Assembly: GCF_000716785.1 (NCBI RefSeq)
Contig: NZ_JNYY01000001.1
Coordinates: forward strand, 248,001-312,000
Reading direction: 5' to 3'
Length of the DNA stretch: 64,000 nucleotides
Source: Amycolatopsis vancoresmycina
GTDB taxonomy: Bacteria > Actinomycetota > Actinomycetes > Mycobacteriales > Pseudonocardiaceae
Part shown: one piece after another, positions 7,439-15,498 of the stretch
Layout of the letters: the number at the start of each line of letters is the position of its first letter
Numbering within the stretch: position 1 is the first letter of the stretch
Notes under the pieces: model-generated
Seen by the model: only the letters and a program-made list of their open reading frames with translations
What the model was told of the DNA's origin: nothing
The model's database searches: none
Position numbers and translations under genes: made by a program

Positions 7439-8314
7439 TCAGTCTTCGTAGCAGCTCGCGGCGAAGTCGCGGATCGCGTCCGACAGCCTCGTCGGGTCGA
7501 GGCGGAGCTCGACCGGGCTGCGGGCCTGGACGAACTCCGCGTCCGGCATGTCGACCGCCAGGGTGTCCGCGTCGCCGAACGGGTGGATCGGGTCGCCCTG
7601 GTGGCCGATCACCAGCGCGCGGGTCGTGATCTTGCGGCGGACCGCCTTCGGCGGCGCGATCCGGCCGAACAGCACCCCGTGCAGCAGGGCCGCCATCGGG
7701 GCCGGGCGCTGCGACAGCGTGTCCGTGACGACGTCGACCCACTGGTTGCCGTGCGGCACGACCGACGCCGCCAGCGCCACCGCCTGCACGGTGAACGGCA
7801 GGAACCGGGCCGCCATCAGCAGCGGGGCGAAAGTCACCAGCCCGGCGACGATCGCGTTGTCCAGCACCGGCATCTCGACGATCAGGCCCCGGGCGCGCGA
7901 AGGGGCCGACACCGCGACTTCCAGCGAGACGTTCGCGCCAAGGGACGTCCCGCCGATCACGGCCGACGGCACGTCGAGGTGGTCCAGCAATGCCAGGGTC
8001 TGCTCGGCGAACGACGGCATCGAGTACAGCCACGACTCGGTCGGCCGGTCGGAGTCGCCGTGCCCGAGCAGGTCCAGGGTGATCACCCGGAACCCCGCGC
8101 GGGCCAGCCGGCGGGCCAGCGGCGCGTGCATCCGGCGGGTCAGCATGATGCCGTGCGTGAGGACGACGACCTTGTCACCGCTGCCGAACTCGGTGTACCA
8201 GAGCCGGTGGCCTTCGTGGTCGAACGAACCGGTCAGCTCGATCGGGCGGGACGCCCGCCGGACGGGGGCGGGCGGGGGTTCGGACTCGATCGCGGTCGCG
8301 CTGGCCGGGCTCAT
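7439..8314 (-). CDS. Alpha/beta hydrolase
   Basis: 291 residues with the alpha/beta-hydrolase fold. It has an oxyanion HGIMLTR segment, GHGDSDRP, a nucleophile elbow GGTSLGA, and a late GHQGDPIHP segment that probably supplies the acid. The ATG at 8314 is chosen over 8380 because GGGGAGGACGG lies just upstream. The substrate cannot be told. It is divergent from the crotonase gene, with about 130 bp between them that would hold both promoters, so it may act with the fatty-acid genes, but this is only position. Confidence 0.85.
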   Translation of the reverse strand: MSPASATAIESEPPPAPVRRASRPIELTGSFDHEGHRLWYTEFGSGDKVVVLTHGIMLTRRMHAPLARRLARAGFRVITLDLLGHGDSDRPTESWLYSMPSFAEQTLALLDHLDVPSAVIGGTSLGANVSLEVAVSAPSRARGLIVEMPVLDNAIVAGLVTFAPLLMAARFLPFTVQAVALAASVVPHGNQWVDVVTDTLSQRPAPMAALLHGVLFGRIAPPKAVRRKITTRALVIGHQGDPIHPFGDADTLAVDMPDAEFVQARSPVELRLDPTRLSDAIRDFAASCYED

Positions 8315-8448
8315 GTCCCACCGTCCTCCCCGTGTCGGCGTCGGTTCTCCCAGGAAAGCATCCCCCGGCCACCTTGGCACAGTGACGTCCCCAGCAATTG
8401 ACAGGGCGCCAATGGCGGGTCGCAGCGGGCATGGGTCAAGATGACCCC

Positions 8449-9291
8449 ATGACCGCTACTGCTGACAGTCTGCCCGACCTCGTCTCCCTCAAGGTCGACG
8501 TCGACGGCCCTGTGGCCGAAGTGACGCTTCTCGGCCCCTCGAAGGGCAACGCGATGGGCCCGGACTTCTGGCGCGAGCTGCCGCTGGTGTTCCGCGCGCT
8601 GGACGCCGACCCGCGGGTCAGGGCGGTCGTGCTCACCGGCAGCGGCAAGCACTTCTCCTACGGCCTCGACCTGCCGGCGATGATGGGCGACTGGGCGCCG
8701 ATGCTGGGCGGGGACAACCTGGCCGGCCCGCGCACCGCGTTCCTCGACCAGGTCCGGTCGCTGCAGGCGGCGGTCAGCTCGATCGCGGAATGCCGCAAAC
8801 CGGTCGTCGCGGCCGTTTCGGGCTGGTGCATCGGCGGCGGGGTCGACGTCGTCGCCGCCGCGGACGTCCGCCTGGCCAGCGCCGACGCCAAGTTCAGCGT
8901 CCGCGAGGTGCGCGTCGCCATCGTCGCGGACCTCGGCAGCCTGCAGCGGCTCGCCTCGATCATCGGCGAGGGGCACCTGCGGGAGCTCGCCCTCACCGGC
9001 AAGGACGTCGACGCCGCCCGCGCGGAGAAGATCGGCCTGGTCAACGACGTCTACGAGAACCAGGAGGCGCTGCTGGAGGCTGCGCGGGAACTCGCCGGCG
9101 AGATCGCTGCGAACCCGCCGCTGGTGGTGCAGGGTACGAAGCAGGTACTGGCGGCGAACACCGAGCGCCAGGTCGCCGACGGCCTCCGGTACGTCGCGGC
9201 GTGGAACTCGGCGTTCCTGCCCAGCAAGGACCTCGGCGAGGCGGTCCAGGCGTTCATGGAGCGCCGCAAGCCGGAGTTCAAGGGCGAGTAG
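8449..9291 (+). CDS. Crotonase-family protein, dienoyl-CoA isomerase type
   Basis: 280 residues with the crotonase fold: FSYGLDLPAM forms the first oxyanion-hole segment and GWCIGGGVDVVAAADVRL the second. The Asp after GGGV, the Glu in REVRV and the Asp in VADLGSLQRL align, from memory, with the acidic triad of delta-3,5-delta-2,4-dienoyl-CoA isomerase (ECH1), so isomerisation in unsaturated fatty-acid oxidation is more likely than plain hydration. ATG 8449 gives the usual N-terminus; an in-frame upstream extension to 8398 looks non-conserved. It lies 12 bp before the acyl-CoA synthetase and is probably co-transcribed with it. Confidence 0.88.
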   Translation: MTATADSLPDLVSLKVDVDGPVAEVTLLGPSKGNAMGPDFWRELPLVFRALDADPRVRAVVLTGSGKHFSYGLDLPAMMGDWAPMLGGDNLAGPRTAFLDQVRSLQAAVSSIAECRKPVVAAVSGWCIGGGVDVVAAADVRLASADAKFSVREVRVAIVADLGSLQRLASIIGEGHLRELALTGKDVDAARAEKIGLVNDVYENQEALLEAARELAGEIAANPPLVVQGTKQVLAANTERQVADGLRYVAAWNSAFLPSKDLGEAVQAFMERRKPEFKGE

Positions 9292-9303
9292 AGGAGGCAC
9301 AGC

Positions 9304-10998
9304 GTGAGCGTCCACCACGCGTTCCGCGTCGCACGGGACTACCTGCAGACCCATCGCGAGGACTACGACACGGCGTACCGCGACTTCGCCTGGCCGGAGT
9401 TCGACGAGTTCAACTGGGCGATCGACTGGTTCGACGTCGTCGCGCACGACCCGGCCAACGCCGAGCGGTACGCGCTGTGGATCGTCGAGGAGGACGGCCG
9501 CGAGAACCGCTGGACCTACCCGGAGATGTCGGGCCGGTCCAACCAGGTCGCCAACTGGCTGCGCGGCCTCGGCGTCCGCCGCGGCGACCGGCTGATCCTG
9601 ATGCTGGGCAACCAGGGTGAGCTGTGGGAGACCATCCTCGCGGCGATCAAGCTCGGCGCGGTGATCATCCCGGCGTCGACGCTGCTGGGCCCGGCCGACC
9701 TGACCGACCGCGTCGAGCGCGGCGCGGCCCGGCACGTCGTGGTCCGCTCGGTGGACGCGCCGAAGTTCGACGGCGTCGAGGGTGACTACACGCGGATCGC
9801 GGTGGGGGAGCCGGTCGAGGGCTGGCACTCGTACTCGGCCGCGTTCGCCGAGTCACCCGAGTACACCCCGGACGGCCCGACGAAGGCCGCCGACCCGCTG
9901 CTGCTCTACTTCACCTCCGGCACGACGGCGAAGCCGAAGCTGGTGCAGCACACGCACGTCTCGTACCCGGTGGGCCACCTGTCCACGATGTACTGGATCG
10001 GGCTGGAGCCGGGCGACGTCCACCTGAACATCTCCTCGCCCGGCTGGGCGAAGCACGCGTGGAGCAACTTCTTCGCGCCGTGGAACGCCGAGGCGACGGT
10101 GTTCCTCTACAACTACAGCCGGTTCGACGCGGGCGCGCTGATGGCCCAGATGGACCGGTGCGGCGTCACCAGCTTCTGCGCGCCGCCGACGGTCTGGCGA
10201 ATGCTCATCCAGGCCGACCTGACGGCCCTGACGACGCCGCCGCGCAAGGTCGTCGGCGCGGGCGAGCCACTCAACCCCGAGGTGATCGACCAGGTCGAGA
10301 AGGCGTGGGGCGTCACCATCCGCGACGGCTTCGGCCAGACCGAGAGCAGCGTCCAGATCGCGAACACGCCGGGCCAGGAGGTCGTGCCCGGGTCGATGGG
10401 CCGCCCGCTGCCCGGCTTCGTGGTGGCGCTGGTGGACCCGGTCAGCGGCGAGCGCGCGACGGAGGGCGAGATCTGCCTGGACCTGGCCCACCGGCCGGTG
10501 GGCCTGATGACCGGCTACGCGGACGACGACGAACGCACGTCGGCGGCGTTCGCCGGCGGCTTCTACCACACGGGTGACGTCGGTTCGATCGACGAACGCG
10601 GGTACATCACCTACGTCGGGCGCACCGACGACGTGTTCAAGGCGTCGGACTACCGGATCTCGCCGTTCGAGCTGGAGAGCGTGCTGATCGAGCACGAGGC
10701 GGTGGCCGAGGCGGCGGTGGTCCCGGCCCCCGACCCGATCCGGCTCGCGGTGCCCAAGGCCTACGTCGTGCTGGCCGCCGGCTTCTCGCCGGACGCCGGC
10801 ACGGCGCGGTCGATCCTCGCGCACTGCCGCGAGCACCTGGCGCCGTACAAGCGGATCCGGCGGCTCGAGTTCGCGGAGCTGCCGAAGACGATCTCGGGCA
10901 AGATCCGCCGTGTCGAGCTGCGCGGCCGCGAGAGCGACCCGAAGCGCGGCGAAGGGACCGAGTACCGCGAAGAGGACTTCCCGGACCTCAAGTCCTGA
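9304..10998 (+). CDS. AMP-binding acyl-CoA synthetase
   Basis: 564 residues of the ANL superfamily. The phosphate loop YFTSGTTAKPKLVQHTH lies at about residues 201-217, the adenylate motif DGFGQTE near 343, and the catalytic-lysine tail PKTISGK near 530. The YFTSGTT-x-x-PK-x-VQHTH variant is typical of medium-chain (ACSM-like) or aromatic acyl-CoA ligases. It activates a carboxylic acid to its CoA thioester. The GTG start follows GAGGAGG by 6 bp. Downstream of a dienoyl-CoA isomerase-like gene, it probably feeds beta-oxidation; chain length is not predictable. It ends 3 bp before a convergent lipoprotein gene. Confidence 0.9.
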   Translation: MSVHHAFRVARDYLQTHREDYDTAYRDFAWPEFDEFNWAIDWFDVVAHDPANAERYALWIVEEDGRENRWTYPEMSGRSNQVANWLRGLGVRRGDRLILMLGNQGELWETILAAIKLGAVIIPASTLLGPADLTDRVERGAARHVVVRSVDAPKFDGVEGDYTRIAVGEPVEGWHSYSAAFAESPEYTPDGPTKAADPLLLYFTSGTTAKPKLVQHTHVSYPVGHLSTMYWIGLEPGDVHLNISSPGWAKHAWSNFFAPWNAEATVFLYNYSRFDAGALMAQMDRCGVTSFCAPPTVWRMLIQADLTALTTPPRKVVGAGEPLNPEVIDQVEKAWGVTIRDGFGQTESSVQIANTPGQEVVPGSMGRPLPGFVVALVDPVSGERATEGEICLDLAHRPVGLMTGYADDDERTSAAFAGGFYHTGDVGSIDERGYITYVGRTDDVFKASDYRISPFELESVLIEHEAVAEAAVVPAPDPIRLAVPKAYVVLAAGFSPDAGTARSILAHCREHLAPYKRIRRLEFAELPKTISGKIRRVELRGRESDPKRGEGTEYREEDFPDLKS

Positions 10999-11001
10999 GC
11001 C

Positions 11002-11397
11002 TCAGCTGCGGGTGCCCTCGACCTGGCGGCCGTCCTCGGTCGAGCAGGCGGTCACCGGGTCGCCGGCGGCGCTGCCGCACGTCCACTCGCCGATCGCGAT
11101 CGGGCCGGGGCCGTCGGGGGAGGCGGCTTCGGCCGGGGTCAGCTTGGCGAAGTAGTCCGTGAGCAGCTTCGCCGCCGCGGCGCAGTCGACCCGGCCGTGC
11201 GCGACGACCGCCGTCTTCGCGCCGGCGGCGGTGACGTCGCCGCACGGCACGCCGGGTGCCGTCGACGCGGCCGCCGCAGCGGCGGCGGGCACGGCCGCGG
11301 CGGGGGAGGGCGCGGCGGGCGCCGGGTCACCGCTGCCGCAGCCGGCCAGTGCGGCGGTCGCGGCGACGAGCAGCAGGGGGTACGCGAGAGTCTTCAT
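11002..11397 (-). CDS. Small secreted lipoprotein
   Basis: 131 residues. A Sec/lipoprotein signal with lipobox LAGC (Cys near residue 20) is followed by an Ala/Pro linker and a domain with four further cysteines (VPCG, VDCA, WTCG, TACS), which could form two disulfides. No family is recognised. It is paralogous in layout to the next lipoprotein upstream (11428-11931): GDVTAAGAKTAVVAHG compares with GTVTAASGLTLYVFDS, and DCAAAAKLL with SCAAATKLV. The two lie 30 bp apart on the same strand and probably arose by tandem duplication. Confidence 0.8.
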   Translation of the reverse strand: MKTLAYPLLLVAATAALAGCGSGDPAPAAPSPAAAVPAAAAAAASTAPGVPCGDVTAAGAKTAVVAHGRVDCAAAAKLLTDYFAKLTPAEAASPDGPGPIAIGEWTCGSAAGDPVTACSTEDGRQVEGTRS

Positions 11398-11427
11398 GGG
11401 CCCTTCAGGAGCGGACGGGACGGGTTC

Positions 11428-11931
11428 TCACTCGGACGGCACGACGGCGGCGAACACCGTCTGCTCGCCCTTGGTGCAGGTGGTGCCGCCCTGCGCGGCG
11501 GGCGGCCCGGAGGCGCACAGCCAGCCGTCGACGGTCTCGTTCACCGCGTCGTTCGAGCCGGCACCCTGGCGCCCGGCGATCTTGCGGTGGAAGTCCCCGA
11601 CGAGCTTCGTCGCGGCGGCGCAGCTGACCCCGGCGGACCCGCTGTCGAAGACGTAGAGCGTCAGCCCGCTGGCGGCGGTCACGGTGCCGCAGGAGCCCGG
11701 CACCGACGGCGGCGGCCCGGACGGCTTGGACACCGGAGCGGGCGCGCCGGAGCCGTCGGTGGCGGCGGGCGGGGGCGGCGGGGTGCCGGTCGGCGTGGTC
11801 GAGGGCGCGGCGGCGGTCGGAGAGGGCGGCGGCGGGGGCGCCTGCGCGGCCGGGCCGCCGGCGCAGGCCGCGAGCGCGGGCAGGGCGAGGCAGGCCACGA
11901 GCCACGTCTTCGTGGTGGTCGGGTGGGGCAC
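11428..11931 (-). CDS. Small secreted lipoprotein, paralogue of its neighbour
   Basis: 167 residues from the GTG at 11931, which is preceded by GGAGGAAGGAT. Signal peptide ending LAAC (lipobox), then a long Pro/Ser/Thr/Ala linker (about residues 25-80) and a four-cysteine domain (GSCGT, VSCAAATKLV, WLCAS, TTCTKG). The shared CGxVTAA and CAAA-x-KL patterns tie it to the downstream lipoprotein. The linker suggests that the domain is held away from the membrane or spans the wall. Function unknown. An upstream ATG at 11967 would place basic residues ahead of the signal and is less likely. Confidence 0.78.
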   Translation of the reverse strand: MPHPTTTKTWLVACLALPALAACAGGPAAQAPPPPPSPTAAAPSTTPTGTPPPPPAATDGSGAPAPVSKPSGPPPSVPGSCGTVTAASGLTLYVFDSGSAGVSCAAATKLVGDFHRKIAGRQGAGSNDAVNETVDGWLCASGPPAAQGGTTCTKGEQTVFAAVVPSE

Positions 11932-12247
11932 CGCGATCCTTCCTCCCCGGCTGACTGGCCCGGTCATTCTGGCCCATCCCGGCCGGGGCCCCGCGGATCG
12001 ACGCGCCCACGGGTGTGCCGGAGATTACTCCAGCGGGGTGGCGCCCCGGTCCGGTGGCCGCCGAATTGGTGTCCACAATGGACAATTAACATTCCGTTCA
12101 CGCTCCGAAACCTCCCGCTGTCATCAAGAATCGATCGGTCTAATTCCGGCCGTTCCCGTTAACAATCCGGCCCGGCGCGCCGAAGATCTTGGTGGGAGCC
12201 GACGAGCTTCCCCGTCCCCGACACCCGTCCCGGAACCCGTGAGAGCG
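11932..12247. other. Intergenic region upstream of lipoprotein pair and small orphan gene
   Basis: 316 bp without a convincing gene. It is notably A/T-richer around 12064-12165 (GACAATTAACATTCC) than its surroundings. It holds a perfect dyad TGTCCA-CAA-TGGACA at 12070-12084. It probably carries the divergent promoters of the lipoprotein pair and the small gene at 12248. Confidence 0.5.
12070..12084. promoter_or_regulatory. Palindrome TGTCCACAATGGACA
   Basis: A perfect 6-bp inverted repeat with a 3-bp centre in an A/T-rich intergenic stretch, so it could be an operator. It also belongs to a family of GTCCA-N3-TGGAC palindromes seen elsewhere in the window inside coding sequences (7310, 20444, 42196, 55385), which argues for a chromosome-wide motif rather than a local operator. 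Confidence 0.45.
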
Positions 12248-12457
12248 ATGAACGCCGACGCAGTGACCAGCACCGAAGACCCGTCCAGCCCGCCGACCGT
12301 CCCGAGCACCGTGGTCTGGTGCTGCGGCCGCCCGTACGTCCTCGAGGGCCGCGCGGGCCGAGCCCGCTGGATGGGCACCGACTACCGCGGCCGCCCCGAG
12401 TCGCTGACCAGCGCCGAGCTGCAGCGCCGCGGGTGGAGCCACCGCCGGGCCAGCTGA
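12248..12457 (+). CDS. Small conserved-looking hypothetical protein
   Basis: A 69-residue reading frame, MNADAVTSTEDPSSP at the start and VWCCGRPYVLEGRAGRARWM in the middle, ending RRGWSHRRAS. The Cys-Cys pair and the aromatic/basic C-half do not match a family I know. Support for a real gene is its ATG, an A/T-rich upstream region and a strong hairpin 8 bp after its stop. The SD (GAGAG) is weak. Start could also be an internal GTG. Confidence 0.45.
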   Translation: MNADAVTSTEDPSSPPTVPSTVVWCCGRPYVLEGRAGRARWMGTDYRGRPESLTSAELQRRGWSHRRAS

Positions 12458-12465
12458 CGCCGTCC

Positions 12466-12495
12466 GGGCCGCCCCTTCCTGGGGAGGGGCGGCCC
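12466..12495 (+). terminator. Hairpin terminator after small orphan gene
   Basis: GGGCCGCCCCT (12466-12476) pairs perfectly with AGGGGCGGCCC (12485-12495) around an 8-base loop. No U-tract follows, as is common in actinobacteria. It starts 8 bp past the stop at 12457. Confidence 0.6.
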
Positions 12496-12561
12496 GAGAC
12501 CCTTTCGGGGCTGCTCTTGGCCGCGCTGGCGGGGGTGCCGGATGCCGCTGATGGCCGGGGA

Positions 12562-12780
12562 GCCGCCGTGCACCGCCTGAGCCCGCCCCTTTCCGGCCGC
12601 CGCAGGTCCGCGACCCAGCTCGCCGAACCCCGCGCCGCAAGGCCGGGCCGCCCGGCGCGAGCGAGGGTCGAACTCGCCCGGCGCCGCACCGGCTCGCACG
12701 CAAGGCCCGGCAGCCGAGCCCGCCGCCGTGCACCGCCCCTCCCCGGCCGCCACAGGTCCGCAACCGCGCTTGCCAAACCC
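12562..12780. repeat. Imperfect direct repeat pair, ~60-69 bp
   Basis: Copy 1 at 12562-12630 and copy 2 at 12722-12780 both run GCCGCCGTGCACCGCC ... CCGGCCGCC-CAGGTCCGC-ACC ... GCT-GCC-AACCC. Copy 1 has about 8 extra bases after the first block, and the rest differs only by scattered substitutions. They are 160 bp apart in a region with no gene. Confidence 0.65.
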
Positions 12781-12866
12781 GCCCGGCCCGAAGCCCCCAC
12801 CGGCACCACCGGCCCCGGCGCCGCACCACCGGGCGCCCCCGCACCTCTCCGCTGTTTAATGGCCCC

Positions 12867-13484
12867 GTGAGCACAGCCGCACCCGAACCCGCCGCTCAGG
12901 CCGATGCCGCCGAGCCCTCCCTGCTGCGGCAGGCGCTCAACGTCCCCAACATCCTCTCCCTGCTGCGGCTGGCCGGCGTGCCGGTCTTCCTCTGGCTGCT
13001 CCTCGGCCCGAAGGAAGACGGCTGGGCGCTCGCGCTGCTCGTCTTCAGCGCCCTCACCGACTGGCTCGACGGCAAGCTCGCCCGCTGGCTCAACCAGATG
13101 TCGCGGCTCGGGCAGCTGCTCGACCCCGCCGCCGACCGGCTCTACATCCTCGCGACCCTCGTCGCCTTCCTCGTCCGCGACATCATCCCGTGGTGGGTCG
13201 TCGTGCCGCTGGTGCTGCGCGAGGCCGTGCTCGGCGTCTGCGTCATGACGCTGCGCCGCCGGGGGTTCGCGCCGCCCGAGGTCACCTACCTCGGGAAGGG
13301 GGCCACCTTCGTCCTGATGTACGCCTTCCCGTTCCTGCTGCTCGCGCAGGGTGGCTCCGACGTCGCCGCGGTCGCGCGGCCGATCGGGTACGCCTTCACC
13401 ATCTGGGGCGCCGTCCTCTACGTCTGGTCCGGTGTCCTCTACGTCGTGCAGGCGCGCAACGCCCTCCGCGAACCCGCAGAGTGA
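12867..13484 (+). CDS. pgsA2: CDP-alcohol phosphatidyltransferase (PgsA2-like)
   Basis: 205 residues, an integral membrane enzyme with about six membrane segments. The full CDP-alcohol motif D-x2-DG-x2-AR-x8-G-x3-D-x3-D is present as DWLDGKLAR ... GQLLDPAAD at about residues 71-96. It transfers a phosphatidyl group from CDP-diacylglycerol to an alcohol; glycerol-3-phosphate or phosphatidylglycerol (cardiolipin synthesis) are the likely acceptors. Its place just before gcvH and garA matches M. tuberculosis pgsA2 (Rv1822), although the three genes between them there (Rv1823-Rv1825) are missing here. The GTG start at 12867 has no clear SD. Confidence 0.85.
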   Translation: MSTAAPEPAAQADAAEPSLLRQALNVPNILSLLRLAGVPVFLWLLLGPKEDGWALALLVFSALTDWLDGKLARWLNQMSRLGQLLDPAADRLYILATLVAFLVRDIIPWWVVVPLVLREAVLGVCVMTLRRRGFAPPEVTYLGKGATFVLMYAFPFLLLAQGGSDVAAVARPIGYAFTIWGAVLYVWSGVLYVVQARNALREPAE

Positions 13485-13576
13485 GCTTTCGCCGGGTCGT
13501 GGCGGGCGGCTGCGCCGTGTGGGTGTAAGACTTCGCCCAGCACGTTTGGCCAGTGAGGGCATGAAAGGGGACCGCG

Positions 13577-13960
13577 GTGTCCGCTCCTGAAGAGCTTCGC
13601 TACACCGAGGACCACGAGTGGGTCGCCACCCGCGAGGAGACGCTCGTCCGGGTGGGCATCACCGAGTACGCGCAGGACCAGCTCGGCGACGTCGTGTTCG
13701 TCGACCTGCCCGAGGTCGGCAGGCAGGTGAGCGCGGGGGACGTCTTCGGCGAGGTCGAGTCGACCAAGAGCGTCTCCGAGCTGTTCGCGCCGGTCGACGG
13801 GGAGGTCGTCGCGGTCAACGACGGCGTCGCCGACTCGCCGGAGCTGATCAACAGCGACCCCTACGGCGAGGGCTGGCTGATCGAGATCCGGCTCGACGAC
13901 CCGGCCGGGCTCGAAGCCCTGCTCGAAGCCGAGGCGTACGACGCACTGACCAAGGGCTGA
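13577..13960 (+). CDS. gcvH: Glycine cleavage system H protein
   Basis: 127 residues, full length. The lipoyl-lysine lies in GEVESTKSVSEL (Lys64), and the C-terminal GEGWLIEI block is conserved. H protein carries the aminomethyl group from P protein (GcvP, 18537) to T protein. The start is GTG 13577, with GAAAGGGG upstream. gcvT is not in the window. The gene is part of the conserved pgsA2-gcvH-garA-ftsR block, and 114 bp separate it from garA, so garA may have its own promoter. Confidence 0.95.
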   Translation: MSAPEELRYTEDHEWVATREETLVRVGITEYAQDQLGDVVFVDLPEVGRQVSAGDVFGEVESTKSVSELFAPVDGEVVAVNDGVADSPELINSDPYGEGWLIEIRLDDPAGLEALLEAEAYDALTKG

Positions 13961-14074
13961 AGCCCGCTCCGCCGGTTCGGGGAGCCGGGGCTCGGAGAAT
14001 CGATCAGGCACGGTACGTTGGCAGCTACACGTTCTTGAGTACTGGCAACACAGCATGTGTGGAGGAGAGCTCAG

Positions 14075-14539
14075 GTGAGCACGAACGACGGGCCCGGCGG
14101 CGTTCCCCCGGAGCAGTCTCCGGAGCGGACCTCTGTCTTCCGGGCCGACTTCCTGGCCGAAGCCGAAGGTCGCGAGCCCGCCCCGGAGGCCCCGGTCCAG
14201 GGTGTCGACGCGCTGCCCCCGGGTTCGGCGCTGCTGGTCGTGAAGCGCGGGCCGAACGCGGGTTCGCGGTTCCTGCTCGACCGCGACACCACCAGCGCCG
14301 GGCGGCACCCGGACAGCGACATCTTCCTCGACGACGTCACGGTCTCCCGCCGGCACGCCGAATTCCGGCGTGAGGGCGGCGAGTTCGTCGTCATCGACGT
14401 CGGCAGCCTCAACGGCACCTACGTCAACCGCGAGCCGGTCGACCAGGCCGTGCTCGCCGGCGGCGACGAGGTGCAGATCGGGAAGTTCCGCCTGGTCTTC
14501 CTGACCGGCCCGGGGCACGGGGGCCAGGGGGCGCAGTGA
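14075..14539 (+). CDS. garA: GarA/OdhI-like FHA-domain metabolic switch protein
   Basis: 154 residues. A disordered N-terminus with the phosphorylation motif ERTSVFRADF (Thr19) precedes an FHA domain: GRHPDSDIFLDDVTVSRRH and GSLNGTYVNREPV. Unphosphorylated GarA inhibits 2-oxoglutarate dehydrogenase and glutamate dehydrogenase, and phosphorylation by PknB/PknG relieves this. Mycobacterial GarA has adjacent threonines (ETTSVF); here the first is Arg, leaving only the one assigned to PknB. GTG 14075 follows GGAGGAG by 8 bp. The stop overlaps the ftsR GTG (GTGA), so the two are translationally coupled. Confidence 0.93.
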   Translation: MSTNDGPGGVPPEQSPERTSVFRADFLAEAEGREPAPEAPVQGVDALPPGSALLVVKRGPNAGSRFLLDRDTTSAGRHPDSDIFLDDVTVSRRHAEFRREGGEFVVIDVGSLNGTYVNREPVDQAVLAGGDEVQIGKFRLVFLTGPGHGGQGAQ

Positions 14540-15282
14540 CGGCGGCCGGACGGCCACAACGTGACGGGTTGAGCATCGGGGCCGTTCTCGCGCAGCTGCG
14601 CGGCGACTTCCCCGATGTCACCATCTCCAAGATCCGGTTCCTCGAAGCGGAAGGCCTGGTCCAGCCGGGCCGCACGCCTTCGGGGTACCGGCAGTTCGCC
14701 GCGGCGGACGTGGAGCGTCTCAGGTTCGTCCTGGCCGCCCAGCGGGACCACTACCTCCCGTTGAAGGTCATCAAGGAACAGCTGGACGCGGCGGACTCGG
14801 GCAACGGGACCGCCGCGGCCCTGCCCCGCCCGCCGCGCCGGCTGGTGCCGATCGACGCGCCGGCCGAGAACGTCGGCCTGCCCGTGGCGGACGACTTCGC
14901 CGCGGGCAAGGAGCTGCGCCTGACCCAGGAGGAGCTCCTGGACCAGGCGGGCATCGACGCCGCCGCGCTGGCCGAGCTGCAGCAGTACGGCCTGGTCCGG
15001 CCCGGCCCCGCCGGGTTCTTCGACCCGGACGCGGTGCTGGTCGCGCGGACGGTGAAGGCGATGACCGAATTCGGGATCGAACCGAGACACCTGCGTGCCT
15101 TCCGCGCCGCGGCCGACCGCGAGGTCGGGCTGCTGGAGCAGATCGTGACGCCGGTGTACCGGCACCGTGACCCGGAGGCCAAGTCCCGGGCCGACGAGGT
15201 GGTGCGGGAGCTCGCGGCACTGTCCGTGACCCTGCACACGCTCCTCGTCAAGGCCGGAATCCGTGGCGTCGCCGGGTGTTGA
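14536..15282 (+). CDS. ftsR: MerR-family regulator FtsR (Rv1828 orthologue)
   Basis: 248 residues with a winged-helix MerR domain at the N-terminus (LSIGAVLAQL, SKIRFLEAEGLV, GYRQFAAADVERL) and a second helical region with GLVRPGPAGFFDPD resembling a duplicated MerR-like fold. FtsR activates ftsZ in Corynebacterium glutamicum; Rv1828 is the mycobacterial counterpart. Its position after garA and before the DUF151 nuclease fits that orthology. No cysteines suited to metal binding are seen. The GTG start overlaps the garA stop. Confidence 0.88.
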   Translation: MTAAGRPQRDGLSIGAVLAQLRGDFPDVTISKIRFLEAEGLVQPGRTPSGYRQFAAADVERLRFVLAAQRDHYLPLKVIKEQLDAADSGNGTAAALPRPPRRLVPIDAPAENVGLPVADDFAAGKELRLTQEELLDQAGIDAAALAELQQYGLVRPGPAGFFDPDAVLVARTVKAMTEFGIEPRHLRAFRAAADREVGLLEQIVTPVYRHRDPEAKSRADEVVRELAALSVTLHTLLVKAGIRGVAGC

Positions 15283-15498
15283 TCGATAACGGGGCAGTGA
15301 GATCCTCTTTGCGGTCCCATGTCAATGACTGAATGTTCGGCACCGCATGCCGTACCGTGAAGGCACGGGTTTGCGGCAGGCGAACCGAGAGAGTCCGGAC
15401 AGCGAGCACAGCGCACGGATGACGGGTAGCGTCGACAGTGGCGGCGCGGAACCGTTTCGGCGCTGCAGCCCGTGTGCACGAGAGGGAGGCGAAGCCCG

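Larger units (their letters stand above)
12458..12866. other. Gene-free region with terminator and imperfect direct repeat
   Basis: 409 bp between the small orphan gene and the phosphatidyltransferase. It begins with a hairpin (12466-12495) and then contains an imperfect ~60-bp direct repeat. Open frames here are GC-skew shadows with Arg/Pro/Ala-rich translations. It may be a degenerate remnant of a former coding or repeat region. Confidence 0.5.
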
